Shown here one piece after another: positions 52,946-62,036 of a DNA stretch of 64,000 nt (position 1 is the first letter of the stretch; each line of letters opens with the position of its first letter). This DNA comes from an uncultured Clostridia bacterium. Lineage in GTDB: Bacteria > Cyanobacteriota > Vampirovibrionia > Gastranaerophilales > Gastranaerophilaceae. A model generated the notes under the pieces. That model worked only from the letters and a program-made list of their open reading frames with translations, made no database searches and was not told where the DNA came from. The stretch covers positions 1 through 64,000 of the forward strand of contig CAMEWS010000002.1 of the NCBI GenBank assembly GCA_945946765.1, given 5' to 3'. The position numbers and the translations under genes were made by a program.

Positions 52946-53956
52946 TTAATTAATATTTTTGCATTTAACTTGGTTAACAGTTGCGGTTGCACTAAATTTT
53001 ATAAAGATTATAGCTGCTATAATACAACTTAGCGGTTTAAAACCTGTTATACACATAACGCTTAACAAACCGCAACCTGTATAAAAAAGTATGTTTTTGC
53101 ATATTTCATTAATTTTGCCAAAAGCTTTTAAACTAAAACTGTTTTTGAAATGTTGTATTAAAACACAAACACCAAAAATAAAAGAGGTGAAAATGCCAAT
53201 ATAAAAACTTAGATGTTTAATTTGTCTTAGGATATTTGTGTCTACATTGAATTTTTTTAATAAAAATACAAACAGACATGTCATAATTACAGCGGAAATA
53301 TATACAAAAAACTGCATAACATTTGCACAGCCACGGTTTTTTTCAACTATTTGCGCTATTTCTTTGCCGTCTTTTTGTATTTCTTCATCAATTTCTTGGT
53401 TTTGTTTTTGTAATTTTTGCTCTGTTTCTTCTAGTTTGTCTATAATATTTTCATTTTCTTTTGATTTTTCTTGCGCAAAATCATCTATATTTGATTGGTT
53501 GAGAGCTTTGGCTTTTGTATCCAAATCAAACGCACCTTTTAGATACATTTCTTCAATATATATTTTCCAATCTTCATTGACATGGCTCTCTATGACTTGT
53601 AGTAAGTCTTGTTGGGGAAGCTTTTGATTAACTCCTTCTTTTGCTGTTTCGAAGGTATTAAATGCGAATTTTTGTAAGCCTGCATCCCAAAATTCTTTAG
53701 GAATATTCGACTTTATAAGGTCAATAGCTTTGTGAAATGTCCATTCGGCAACAACTTGAGAAATAAAAGTTTTGTTATCATATGTGTACTTATATTCTAT
53801 ATCTTGGTCGAGAGCTTCAAAAGCTAACTTTGTAAATTCATACAAAGTATCGGCAACATATTCTTTATTTTCTTCCGAAAGATCTTCAGGCATCAAATCG
53901 TAAGACTGCACTTTCATTGATGCGGCAAACTGCGTCGACGTGTATTCTTCTGACAT
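52946..53956 (-). CDS. Coiled-coil membrane protein of unknown function, 336 aa
   Basis: Residues about 1-150 are a soluble helical domain (MSEEYTSTQFAASMKVQSYD). Residues about 165-205 are a coiled coil rich in Glu, Gln and Lys. The rest holds about four hydrophobic helices, for example VYISAVIMTCLFVFLLKKFN, SFYIGIFTSFIFGVCVLI and CGLLSVMCITGFKPLSCIIA. The ATG at 53956 follows TTGGAG. It lies just upstream of holA, but the two probably have separate promoters. No family is recognised. Confidence 0.65.
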   Translation of the reverse strand: MSEEYTSTQFAASMKVQSYDLMPEDLSEENKEYVADTLYEFTKLAFEALDQDIEYKYTYDNKTFISQVVAEWTFHKAIDLIKSNIPKEFWDAGLQKFAFNTFETAKEGVNQKLPQQDLLQVIESHVNEDWKIYIEEMYLKGAFDLDTKAKALNQSNIDDFAQEKSKENENIIDKLEETEQKLQKQNQEIDEEIQKDGKEIAQIVEKNRGCANVMQFFVYISAVIMTCLFVFLLKKFNVDTNILRQIKHLSFYIGIFTSFIFGVCVLIQHFKNSFSLKAFGKINEICKNILFYTGCGLLSVMCITGFKPLSCIIAAIIFIKFSATATVNQVKCKNIN

Positions 53957-54023
53957 AAAAAACTCCAATTTATAATGATTATTATAAATTATATGTTAAT
54001 TAGCTTTATTATATATCATCTAA

Positions 54024-54773
54024 TTATTTTAATTTTAAAATCACATATACGGGGTTGTAGGTTAAAATAACTTTGTTTGCAACAGAAAAATTGTCTTTGT
54101 AAAACTTTTCAAATTCTTTGAGTTTTGACACTGTCCAATGAGTAGCGGCAATACCGTTTGTGCCCGATTGTTTTATGTGTTTTAAAACATCAAGCGGAGT
54201 ATCAAAATACAAGGTTTGGACATTTTCATCATAAGAAATAATCTCAAAATATTTTTCGCATTTTTCTTTTAATGTTTCCGACTTAAGGTAGTTTAAAGAT
54301 ACACCTGTTGTTTCTTTAATTTCTTTATAATTTTGTTCGCCAAAAGTTGTAAATGCAAAAAAACCGTTTTGTGTTGTGCAGTTTTTAATTTTAAAAAGCA
54401 ATTCATCAACATCCGTAATCCATTGCATTACGGCGTTAGACACAACAAGGTCAAATTTGTGGTTTAACTCTATTTTTTCAATATCACCCGCAAGAAATTT
54501 TGCGTTGTCTATAATATTTTTTATACAAAATTCTGATTCTTCGATAATATCATTTGCGTAATATTCTTCAAACGTGATTTTATCAAGTATATTTTTTGAC
54601 AAAAAACCTGTACCGACACCGAATTCAAAAACTTTGCGGAAATTTTTTCCGCAATCGGTCAATATTTTATCAATCAAAAGCGTTGCCATTTCTTTTTGCA
54701 CAACGGCTGTATTATCGTAAGAATTTAGGCTTTTTGAAAATCTGTATTTTACTAAATCTTTATTGATAAGCAT
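54024..54773 (-). CDS. bioC: Malonyl-ACP O-methyltransferase BioC
   Basis: BioC methylates malonyl-ACP, so fatty-acid synthesis can make the pimelate moiety of biotin. The 249-aa product has the SAM-binding core FEFGVGTGFLSKNIL (motif I), IEKIELNHKFDLVVSNAVMQ with the family's W-aromatic motif MQWITD, and the BioC C-terminal region DTPLDVLKHIKQSGTNG. It lies downstream of bioG on the same strand, which strongly supports the biotin call. No clear ribosome-binding site is seen before the ATG. Confidence 0.87.
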   Translation of the reverse strand: MLINKDLVKYRFSKSLNSYDNTAVVQKEMATLLIDKILTDCGKNFRKVFEFGVGTGFLSKNILDKITFEEYYANDIIEESEFCIKNIIDNAKFLAGDIEKIELNHKFDLVVSNAVMQWITDVDELLFKIKNCTTQNGFFAFTTFGEQNYKEIKETTGVSLNYLKSETLKEKCEKYFEIISYDENVQTLYFDTPLDVLKHIKQSGTNGIAATHWTVSKLKEFEKFYKDNFSVANKVILTYNPVYVILKLK

Positions 54774-54794
54774 AATTTTTGTTTTATTACTTTT

Positions 54795-54866
54795 TACGTC
54801 ATTTCGAACCCTGAAATATGATGAATCACTATGACTTTGAGATTCATAGCTAACGCTCTGAATGAC
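54795..54866. repeat. Palindromic repeat overlapping the bioG 3' end
   Basis: CGTCATTTCGAACCCTGAAA on the left and CTCTGAATGACG on the right form a long imperfect hairpin through GATGAATC/GATTCATA. The right arm encodes the last residues and stop of bioG (QRHSER). It belongs to the TCATTCTGAA family. Confidence 0.6.
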
Positions 54867-55530
54867 GTTGAAAAGTAAAGAATTCCTCTAACGAATTATA
54901 ATTGTAAAACGGAAAATGACCCGTTTGTAAGTTTATTATATTAGAATGTTGAATTTCATTCCAGAAATTTATTTGATTTCTAGTCGGCACACATCTGTCA
55001 TGCTCTGCCAGATAAACCGTATCAAATTTTCGAGTGGGTAAGGGCAAAGCGGGAACATATTTTTTCATTCCGATAAGTTCCTCTGTACAGCTTTGTGCAC
55101 TTCTTTGAGGTAGATTTTGTTCAAAGATTTCAAAATGTTCTTTTGCTTTTTCTCCGCCAAAAAGACGTTCTCTAAATTTTACAACAGTTTTGGAGTCCAT
55201 TTTTTCCGTAAGTTCAAATTGCCTTATAGGTACTCCGTATTTGTCATTTACAGGCATGAGTGTTCCGTTGATTGCAATTGATTTTGTTATTTTTAAATCT
55301 TTTGGAAGTTGTGCAATACCTGAAGCGTAAACACCGTAGGAAAAAGCAAGCAAATTTACATTTTTGTACGGCGAAAAATCAAAATTTGGAAAATCCGGTG
55401 TGGTGTAGTCGTATACGTACAAAATGTCGCAGGTGTTTTTTAGAATGGAGAAAGGGGTTTTGTCCATCCCCCATCCGCAAAAGAATATAATTATATTTTC
55501 ACTGTTGTTGTTTTGTAATTGTAGTTTCAT
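54850..55530 (-). CDS. bioG: Pimeloyl-ACP methyl ester esterase BioG
   Basis: BioG removes the methyl group from pimeloyl-ACP methyl ester, closing the BioC pathway. The 226-aa product is a small alpha/beta hydrolase of the DUF452/BioG type. It has FFCGWGMDKTPF near the N-terminus, the nucleophile serine in LAFSYGVYASG and the late histidine in LQTGHFPFYNYNS. The pairing with bioC supports this over BioH. Its last six residues are encoded by an arm of an intergenic repeat, so the native end may have been altered by insertion. Confidence 0.85.
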   Translation of the reverse strand: MKLQLQNNNSENIIIFFCGWGMDKTPFSILKNTCDILYVYDYTTPDFPNFDFSPYKNVNLLAFSYGVYASGIAQLPKDLKITKSIAINGTLMPVNDKYGVPIRQFELTEKMDSKTVVKFRERLFGGEKAKEHFEIFEQNLPQRSAQSCTEELIGMKKYVPALPLPTRKFDTVYLAEHDRCVPTRNQINFWNEIQHSNIINLQTGHFPFYNYNSLEEFFTFQRHSER

Positions 55531-55830
55531 GGTTTATGTCAAATTTTATTTTTAATCAAGTCTGCTTTTAAAAAAACCGACCTGCTGTTTTATTCACACA
55601 GAAAGTAATTTTTACTCATGCTCGATAACTCGGGCTATAAAAAGGCGTAGGGTATATTCTTCTTCGTTCCGATAGATGCCTCCGGCACTTATAGTCACTC
55701 CGAAGAACATACCCTACGCCTTTAATAATTACATAGACCTCATGCAAATCTCACTTATGATTGTTCAAATAACTTTCTGTAATTCATTACACAAAGGTCT
55801 TTTATTAATAATTTTTGTAAAAAAGGGTTC
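55531..55830. other. 300-nt gene-free stretch holding a large palindromic repeat
   Basis: The region between bioG and gltX has no protein gene. It contains an AACCGACCTGCT hairpin relic near 55570 and the composite inverted repeat at 55595-55798. Confidence 0.6.
55595..55798. repeat. Long palindromic repeat with 22-bp arms
   Basis: The arms 55641-55662 and 55702-55723 (AAAGGCGTAGGGTAT... with one mismatch) form a hairpin around a 39-nt loop. Outside them lie CTCGATAACTCGGGCTATAA (shared with 32330-32361) on the left and a 70-nt block shared with 37241-37312 on the right. The whole looks like a fold-back element. Confidence 0.65.
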
Positions 55831-57279
55831 TTACACAGCTGCTTTGATTCTTTTAACAACTCTGTCTTTGCCAAGCAAGACAAGTGTTGCCACCATATCA
55901 GCACCGTGAGTTCTGCCTGTAACAGCAGCTCTGATTGCCCACATAGTTTCTTTTGGCTTGATTCCTTGTTCTTTAAAGTAAGTTCTTAATTCCGCAAGTT
56001 GTTCGTGAAGTTTTTCTTCATCATCAAAAGCCCACTTGTCGAGTTCGTTTTCTATTACGTAAGGAAGAACTTTCTTGGCGGCTTCGCCGTTAAGAACTTT
56101 TTCTTTAACTTCTTCTTCGATTTCAACATCTTCACCAAAGAAATATTTTGTGTCGTTTGTTAATTCGGAGAGAATTGTAATCGGTTCTCTTGTAATTTCA
56201 ACAATTTTTTGAAGTTGTTCTTCGCTGTATATGCTAAGGTCATAACAAGACAGGTAAGGTTTTACAAGCTCCGTTAATTTTGCCAAATCCATTTTTTTGA
56301 TGTATTGACCGTTCATCCAGTTAAGTTTGTCGTATTCAAAAATCGAGTTTGAAGTTGAAACTTCGTGGATTCTGAAATCTGCGGCAATTTCATCAAGTGT
56401 TTTGATTTCCTGACTGTCGGAAGGTGCCCAACCGAGAAGTGCAACAAAGTTAACCAGTGCTTCTGTTAAATAACCTTTTTCGACAAATTCCGAAACAGCA
56501 GTTGCACCGTGCCTTTTTGACAATTTACTTCTGTCAGGAGCAAGAATCATGCCTAAGTGACCGAATTTTGGTACTTCCGCACCCAATGCATTGTAAATCA
56601 TGATTTGTTTTGCAGTGTTGGAAATGTGGTCTTCACCTCTTATAATGTGCGAAATTTTCATTTCCATATCATCAATTACAACAGCAAAGTTGTAAGTCGG
56701 TGTTCCGTTTGATTTCATAATTACAAAATCACCGATAAGTGAATTGTCAAAATGCAAATGACCTTTAACCATGTCATCGTAAGAAGTTTCGCCTTCGGGA
56801 ACATGGAAACGAATAGAAGGTTTTCTGCCTTCGGCTCTGAGTTTTTCTTTTTCTTCTTCCGTCAAATGCTGACATCTGCCTGAATATTTGTGAGGTTTTT
56901 TGTTTTTTATGGATTCTTCTTTTTCTGCATCAAGTTCTTCTTGTGTACAGAAACACTCATAAGCATAACCCATTTCTACAAGTTTTTGAGCGTATTTTGG
57001 GTAAATATCAAATCTGTCGGATTGTTGATAAGGACCGTAAGGACCGCCTACATCAGGACCTTCGTCCCAATTTAAACCCAAAGCTTTTAAGCTGTCATAA
57101 ATGTTGTCGATATAAGCCTGACTTGAACGGTCAAGGTCTGTATCTTCAATTCTTAATACATATTTGCCACCATTTTTTTTGGCAAACAAATAGTTGAACA
57201 AAGCAGTTCTTGCTGTACCGATGTGTAAGTTTCCGCTCGGAGAAGGAGCGATTCTTACTCTAACATTATTATCTGTCAT
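55831..57279 (-). CDS. gltX: Glutamyl-tRNA synthetase
   Basis: GluRS charges tRNA-Glu and, in organisms without GlnRS, also tRNA-Gln. The 482-aa protein has the HIGH motif PSGNLHIGTARTALFNYL near residue 19, the KLSKR motif DRSKLSKRHGATAV near 245, and a discriminating-type bacterial C-terminal anticodon domain. The ATG at 57279 follows GGAG 7 nt upstream; an in-frame ATG at 57309 is less family-like. It is transcribed on the same strand as bioG and bioC but separated from them by the repeat region. Confidence 0.95.
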   Translation of the reverse strand: MTDNNVRVRIAPSPSGNLHIGTARTALFNYLFAKKNGGKYVLRIEDTDLDRSSQAYIDNIYDSLKALGLNWDEGPDVGGPYGPYQQSDRFDIYPKYAQKLVEMGYAYECFCTQEELDAEKEESIKNKKPHKYSGRCQHLTEEEKEKLRAEGRKPSIRFHVPEGETSYDDMVKGHLHFDNSLIGDFVIMKSNGTPTYNFAVVIDDMEMKISHIIRGEDHISNTAKQIMIYNALGAEVPKFGHLGMILAPDRSKLSKRHGATAVSEFVEKGYLTEALVNFVALLGWAPSDSQEIKTLDEIAADFRIHEVSTSNSIFEYDKLNWMNGQYIKKMDLAKLTELVKPYLSCYDLSIYSEEQLQKIVEITREPITILSELTNDTKYFFGEDVEIEEEVKEKVLNGEAAKKVLPYVIENELDKWAFDDEEKLHEQLAELRTYFKEQGIKPKETMWAIRAAVTGRTHGADMVATLVLLGKDRVVKRIKAAV

Positions 57280-57348
57280 TTTTTCAACTCCATTAATGGT
57301 TACTCGCATTTATAATTTTACATCAAAAATTTTTTGTGTAACAGCTTT

Positions 57349-57395
57349 ATTGGGGGTAAACACCCCAACCTACTTTCAAGTGTAGGTGGGCTTTA
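57349..57395. repeat. TTGGGGGTAAACACCCCAACCT hairpin repeat
   Basis: TTGGGGGTAAACACCCCAAC pairs as TTGGGG with CCCCAA, followed by CTACTTTCAAGTGTAGGTGG, a second small hairpin. It belongs to the GTAGGTTGGG family and lies between gltX and rsfS. Confidence 0.6.
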
Positions 57396-57418
57396 CAAAG
57401 CTGACAAAACACATTAAA

Positions 57419-57817
57419 TTATTGATTTTCGTATTCGGAATAATCTTTTGATTCTGCTTCCCAGTCTTCTCTTTCAATTTTGTGAGCATGCGACCAGAAT
57501 TTTTCTATCGCATAAGTTTCTCTTTCTTCTCTGTGAAGCACATGTACAATTACGTCACCGTAATCAAGGAGATTCCATCTGTTTTTTAAATCGTTTTCTT
57601 CACCGCAAGGGATACGTTCAAACAAATGTTTTACTCTGTCACGAACATAACCTGTGAGTGATTTTACTTGCGTATTTGTGTCTGCCGAGCAGATTACAAA
57701 ATAATCCGCAAGAACAGATACGTTGCTGATGTTTAAAATGGTGATGTCTTTTGCAAGTTTGTCATCAAGGATTCTTGCTACAACGCTTGCCAATTTGTAT
57801 GATGTGAGTTCTTCCAA
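57419..57817 (-). CDS. rsfS: Ribosome silencing factor RsfS
   Basis: RsfS binds L14 and blocks subunit joining in starvation. The 132-aa product has the family core LAKDITILNISNVSVLADYF, then VICSADTNTQVKSL, then WNLLDYGDVIVHVL with HREERETYAIEKFWSHA. It ends with an acidic tail. The start is a TTG at 57817, fixed by AAGGAAAG upstream. It is one of several genes here with non-ATG starts. Confidence 0.93.
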   Translation of the reverse strand: MEELTSYKLASVVARILDDKLAKDITILNISNVSVLADYFVICSADTNTQVKSLTGYVRDRVKHLFERIPCGEENDLKNRWNLLDYGDVIVHVLHREERETYAIEKFWSHAHKIEREDWEAESKDYSEYENQ

Positions 57818-57874
57818 CTTTCTTTCCTTTTTATTAGTTATAGTTTAATTTTATCATGAAGATTTTTCGGCTTT

Positions 57875-58741
57875 TTATTTTCCTTCATTCATAATATGAA
57901 CCGTACGTTGCGGAAATGGAATTTCGATACCTTTTTCATCAAATTTCTTTTTAATAAAGCCGTTAAATTCCCTTCCTACAGCCCACTGTTTTATAGGTGT
58001 TGTTTTAATTCTTGCTTTAATAACAATTGCGGAATCATCAAATTTGTCTATTCCAAAAATTTCTAACGGTGCAAGCACGTAGTTTTTGGAATTTGCTGTA
58101 TTTTTAAACTCTTCATCAATCTCTTTTAAAGTATTTATAACAAAATCAATATCTGTATCGTAAGATACACCTATATCAAATACGTAATAAGAAAATTCAC
58201 GTGAATAATTTATAATAGTATCTACCATTCCGTTACGGATATAATGTACTCTGCCTTGCATATCTCTAAGTTGAATAAGTTTTATATCAACGTTTTCTAC
58301 CACTCCCTGATGTGAAGAAATTTCGACATAATCTCCTACTCTTATTTGTCCTGACAAAAGAAGGGATAAACCTGTAATAATATCTTCAAAAAATCTTTTT
58401 GCCCCAAAACCTACGGCAACACCCAAAACCCCTGCCGCTGTCATAATAGGTCTGATATCTACGCCGAGATTATTTAAAATGTACATTACTCCAAAAGCAA
58501 AAATAACTGTGTCCACAATTGATTTAATAATTGATTTTAAAGTTATTAACTGTTTTTGAACTTCAAAATCGTCTTTGTATTTACAGACTTTATTTAAGAA
58601 TTTTTCTATAAAAAAGTTTGCAGTTTTTATGAGTAAAACAAAAAATACTATGTTATAAAAGGTTATCAACCATTTGTTACGCAAAAAATCAGGTAAAATA
58701 TTGAATAAAAAATGGTTGTGTTGTTCGATAAATTCAATCAT
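57875..58741 (-). CDS. MscS-family mechanosensitive channel
   Basis: The 288-aa product is a small MscS-type channel. It has about three membrane helices, the pore helix GVLGVAVGFGAKRFFEDIIT with Gly/Ala spacing and a cytoplasmic beta domain beginning LLLSGQIRVGDYVEISSHQG. The C-terminal half (GVSYDTDIDFVINTLKEI) is normal. It would vent ions on osmotic down-shift. AAGGGAA lies 6 nt before the ATG. It is the last gene before the flagellar cluster. Confidence 0.92.
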   Translation of the reverse strand: MIEFIEQHNHFLFNILPDFLRNKWLITFYNIVFFVLLIKTANFFIEKFLNKVCKYKDDFEVQKQLITLKSIIKSIVDTVIFAFGVMYILNNLGVDIRPIMTAAGVLGVAVGFGAKRFFEDIITGLSLLLSGQIRVGDYVEISSHQGVVENVDIKLIQLRDMQGRVHYIRNGMVDTIINYSREFSYYVFDIGVSYDTDIDFVINTLKEIDEEFKNTANSKNYVLAPLEIFGIDKFDDSAIVIKARIKTTPIKQWAVGREFNGFIKKKFDEKGIEIPFPQRTVHIMNEGK

Positions 58742-59042
58742 AAAAATTCCCTTTTGTTTGTCTGAGGAGGTATTCTTGAAGTCGTTGGAAGTGACCTCAT
58801 GTGCTTGTTAAGTAATCGGAGTCAGTTGACTATATGAAATATGTTATTAAATAATTTTAATAAAAACAATATGTTATGTTGTTCAAGTTAATATAAAATG
58901 TCAATGTGGTATATGTTCATCAATAACGAGATTATTGTCATTGCAAAAACTAAACAAAATTTAAGTTTAATTAAGAATTAGGTTTTATAAAATATTGGGG
59001 TAAAATATTATCATATATTGAAAATTTCTATTGTGGGAGAGT
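58742..59042. other. Gene-free stretch between mscS and fliP
   Basis: This divergent 301-nt gap holds the third full copy of the dispersed repeat (58761-58840), AT-rich DNA and a weak promoter-like TTAGGT/TAAAAT pair with 17-nt spacing ahead of fliP. No protein gene is seen. Confidence 0.55.
58761..58840 (+). repeat. Compact copy of the dispersed TCTGAGG...GTCAGTTGAC repeat
   Basis: TCTGAGGAGG, then GGAAGTGACCTCATGTGCTT, then CGGAGTCAGTTGACTATATG make an 80-nt copy, the shortest complete one. It lies between divergent mscS and fliP. Confidence 0.65.
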
Positions 59043-59804
59043 ATGAAAAAATTTAAGACTTTTATAAAGCTGTTTGGTGCAATGATTGCACTACTTTTCA
59101 CAAATACTGCGGTACAAGCAGCAGTGGCGTTTCCGACAATATCTGTCGGCATGACACAGGCAAACACTCCGCAAGAATTTACTCAAGGTGTACAAATTCT
59201 TATTTTGCTTACGGTTTTGACACTTGCTCCGAGTATTTTCATTATGTGCACGGCATTTATCAGAATAATTATTGTACTTGCGCTTACACGTCAAGCAATC
59301 GGTACGTCTACATTGCCGCCAAATCAGGTGTTGGCAGGACTTGCTTTACTTTTAACATTTTTTGTAATGGCGCCGACCTTCAATCAAATTAACGAAACGG
59401 CATTTAAGCCATATATGAACAATCAAATTACGCAACAGGTTGCAATGGATAAAGCCATAAAACCTTTAAGAGAGTTTATGATAAAACATACTGATGAAAA
59501 AGAACTTGGATTGTTTTTGAGTATGGCAAAGATAGAAAAGCCTAAAGATTGGCAAGATGTTCCTACTTATACGCTTATCCCTTCTTTTGTTTTAAGTGAG
59601 CTTAAAACATCGTTTAAGATAGGTTTTGTAATCTTTTTGCCTTTCCTTGTAATTGACCTTGTTGTCGCAAGTATACTTGTATCAATGGGGATGATGTTTT
59701 TGCCGCCTACTACGGTTGCAATGCCGTTTAAGTTGATACTTTTTGTGATGATTGACGGGTGGTATCTTGTTACCAAATCCCTTTTGGAAGGGTTTGTCGT
59801 GTGA
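59043..59804 (+). CDS. fliP: Flagellar export protein FliP
   Basis: FliP forms, with FliQ and FliR, the core of the flagellar type III export gate. The 253-aa product has a cleavable-type signal peptide (MKKFKTFIKLFGAMIALLFT then AVQAAVAF). It has four membrane helices with the family motifs SIFIMCTAFIRIIIVLALTR and LPPNQVLAGLALLLTFFVMA. The C-terminal DLVVASILVSMGMMFLPP region is also present. The ATG follows GGGAGAG. fliP-fliQ-fliR-flhB is the canonical order. Confidence 0.95.
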   Translation: MKKFKTFIKLFGAMIALLFTNTAVQAAVAFPTISVGMTQANTPQEFTQGVQILILLTVLTLAPSIFIMCTAFIRIIIVLALTRQAIGTSTLPPNQVLAGLALLLTFFVMAPTFNQINETAFKPYMNNQITQQVAMDKAIKPLREFMIKHTDEKELGLFLSMAKIEKPKDWQDVPTYTLIPSFVLSELKTSFKIGFVIFLPFLVIDLVVASILVSMGMMFLPPTTVAMPFKLILFVMIDGWYLVTKSLLEGFVV

Positions 59805-59831
59805 CAAATATAATGTAAAAAAGGACTATTG

Positions 59832-60101
59832 ATGGACGATACAGTATTTTTAACACTTACACAAAATGTAATGATTCTTGTATTAATGTTGGTTACACCC
59901 GTATTGATTGTAAGTATGGTTGTCGGGTTGTTAATCAGTGTTTTTCAAGCAGTTACACAAATTCAAGAATCAACTTTGACATTTGTGCCAAAAATTATAA
60001 TATGTATTCTTACAATTATCATTTTAATGCCGTGGATGTTAAATTTATTTACTTCACGAACGGTTGAAATGTTTGACTATATAACATCAATTATAAAATG
60101 A
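59832..60101 (+). CDS. fliQ: Flagellar export protein FliQ
   Basis: FliQ is a small two-helix subunit of the export gate. The 89-aa product has VMILVLMLVTPVLIVSMVVG, VFQAVTQIQESTLTFVPKII and a second helix. The ATG at 59832 has AAGGAC upstream. The gene lies 27 nt after fliP and 19 nt before fliR. Confidence 0.95.
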   Translation: MDDTVFLTLTQNVMILVLMLVTPVLIVSMVVGLLISVFQAVTQIQESTLTFVPKIIICILTIIILMPWMLNLFTSRTVEMFDYITSIIK

Positions 60102-60120
60102 AAAGAGGACGGAGTTACTG

Positions 60121-60906
60121 ATGCAGCCTGATTTACTGACATTGTTATCACCGTCTAATATTATTATTTTTGTGCTGATTTTTACAAGATTAAGCGGCAT
60201 GATTTTTTCCATGCCTTTGATTTCCACATACCCTATTCCTCAACAGATAAAAATTTGGTTGTGTGCAATAGTTGCTTTTATTCTTTTCCCTATGGTTGCG
60301 GCAAGTTCCTCTATTGTAGTGCCTTCGAGCATGCCGGAGCTTATGGTGTTTATGTTCAGAGAGTTTGCGATAGGTTACATAATTGGGTTTTGTGCAACAT
60401 TTTTGTTTGCCGCGGTACAGGTTGGTGGAGAGTTTGTTAGTATTCAAATAGGTATATCAATGAGCCAAGTGCTTGACCCTACTACGGGCGAACAAACACA
60501 GGTTTTGTCACAGTTTTATACATATATTACAACGCTTGTGTTTATAGGTTTGAATGCCCACCAATGGCTTTTTGCGGCACTGTATAAAAGTTTTCAGGCT
60601 TTCCCATTAAGTTCGGAATGGATATTGTCAGGCAGTCTTGTTTCCCACGTATTGCATATGTCCTCATCAATATTTTCTATCGGTATAAGTATGGTTTTAC
60701 CTATTTTCTGTGTTATGTTTATATCAGAGGTACTTATGGGATTTATGTCAAAAATGATGCCGCAAATGAACATATTTATGGTAGCAATCCCTTTAAAAGT
60801 ATATGTTGGTATCGTTTTGATACTGATATTTTTATCACCGACTATTACATATCTTTCTACGGTTATAGAAAAATATTTGAAAGGAATAATGGAAATCTTT
60901 ATATAA
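60121..60906 (+). CDS. fliR: Flagellar export protein FliR
   Basis: FliR completes the FliPQR gate. The 261-aa product has about six membrane helices. The family landmarks TRLSGMIFSMPLIST and FCATFLFAAVQVGGEFVSIQ are present, as is the later FISEVLMGFMSKMMPQMNIF. An AGAGGACGG site precedes the ATG. The stop is 8 nt before flhB. Confidence 0.93.
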   Translation: MQPDLLTLLSPSNIIIFVLIFTRLSGMIFSMPLISTYPIPQQIKIWLCAIVAFILFPMVAASSSIVVPSSMPELMVFMFREFAIGYIIGFCATFLFAAVQVGGEFVSIQIGISMSQVLDPTTGEQTQVLSQFYTYITTLVFIGLNAHQWLFAALYKSFQAFPLSSEWILSGSLVSHVLHMSSSIFSIGISMVLPIFCVMFISEVLMGFMSKMMPQMNIFMVAIPLKVYVGIVLILIFLSPTITYLSTVIEKYLKGIMEIFI

Positions 60907-60914
60907 GGTAAAAT

Positions 60915-62036
60915 ATGGCAGACGAAAAAACGGAAGAGGCGACCCCCAAGCGGCGGGAAGACGAACGAAAAAAAGGGAATATTTCCAAAAGTCAGGACAT
61001 GTCCTCTGCCCTGACAATTACTGCCGGCTGCGGTTTTTTGTTTGTGCTTGCTCCACATATTTTAGAAAAATTAAAAAACCTTATGCATTATTCACTTACG
61101 CACATAAGTCCTTCTGAGATAGAAACAAATGATATTATTACAATTCTCGGACCTTATGCAAAAATTACGGGCGAGATAATGTTGCCGTTTTTGTTGGGTA
61201 TTGCGGCTGCAACAATTTTGATTATGCGTTTACAAGTGGGTTCGTTGTTTACTTTGGAAAAAATTAAACCTAAGATAGACAAACTTACTCCGCAAAGTAT
61301 TGTAAATGGGTTAAAAAAAATGGTGAATCCGTTTGAGCCAAAGAATCTTGTAGAGCTTTCAAAATCGTTTCTAAAAGTTGCTATTGTCGGTTATGTAGGC
61401 TTTTCTACGGTAAATGCCAGAATGGATGAATTGTTGGGACTTTTGGGGATGGATATTCCAACTGCATTTGCTGTGCTTGCAAGCATTTTAACGCAAATGA
61501 TTTTAAACATTATTGTCGCAATGCTGATTATCGGTTTTTTGGATAAAAAATATCAAGATTACGAATACAATAAATCTATTAAAATGACCAAGCAAGAGAT
61601 TAAAGATGAATGGAAAAACATGGAAGGGGACCCAATCATCAAATCTAAAATTAAATCTGCACAAATGCAATTTATGAAACAAAAAATGATGAGCGCCGTG
61701 CCAACTGCGGATGTTGTAGTTGCAAACCCAACTCATTTTTCCGTTGCATTAAAATATGATAAAGATATTGCACCTGCGCCTATTGTTGTCGCAAAAGGTG
61801 TGGATTATATGGCTTTTAAAATCAGAGAAATTGCCAAGGCGAATAATGTCCCGATTGTGGAAAACAAACCGCTTGCACGTTCTTTGTACAAGCTTGTTAA
61901 AGTCGACCACGTTATTCCTGCAGAGCTTTATGTTGCGGTAGCCGAAGTGCTTGCATTTGTATACGGAAAAGACGGCCCGCCTAAGATGAAAATTAACAAC
62001 CCGAATTTGAATCAAAACCCTAATGCAAGAAGATAG
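60915..62036 (+). CDS. flhB: Flagellar export switch protein FlhB
   Basis: FlhB sets substrate class during flagellum assembly and autocleaves at NPTH. The 373-aa product has the conserved start EKTEEATPKRREDERKKGNI and four membrane helices. A cytoplasmic tail follows with VVVANPTHFSVALKYD (NPTH at 271-274), ending with the PPKMKINNPN tail. It is the last gene of the export cluster, and the next gene runs the other way. The motif set distinguishes it from virulence-type homologues only weakly. The neighbours suggest flagella. Confidence 0.95.
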   Translation: MADEKTEEATPKRREDERKKGNISKSQDMSSALTITAGCGFLFVLAPHILEKLKNLMHYSLTHISPSEIETNDIITILGPYAKITGEIMLPFLLGIAAATILIMRLQVGSLFTLEKIKPKIDKLTPQSIVNGLKKMVNPFEPKNLVELSKSFLKVAIVGYVGFSTVNARMDELLGLLGMDIPTAFAVLASILTQMILNIIVAMLIIGFLDKKYQDYEYNKSIKMTKQEIKDEWKNMEGDPIIKSKIKSAQMQFMKQKMMSAVPTADVVVANPTHFSVALKYDKDIAPAPIVVAKGVDYMAFKIREIAKANNVPIVENKPLARSLYKLVKVDHVIPAELYVAVAEVLAFVYGKDGPPKMKINNPNLNQNPNARR

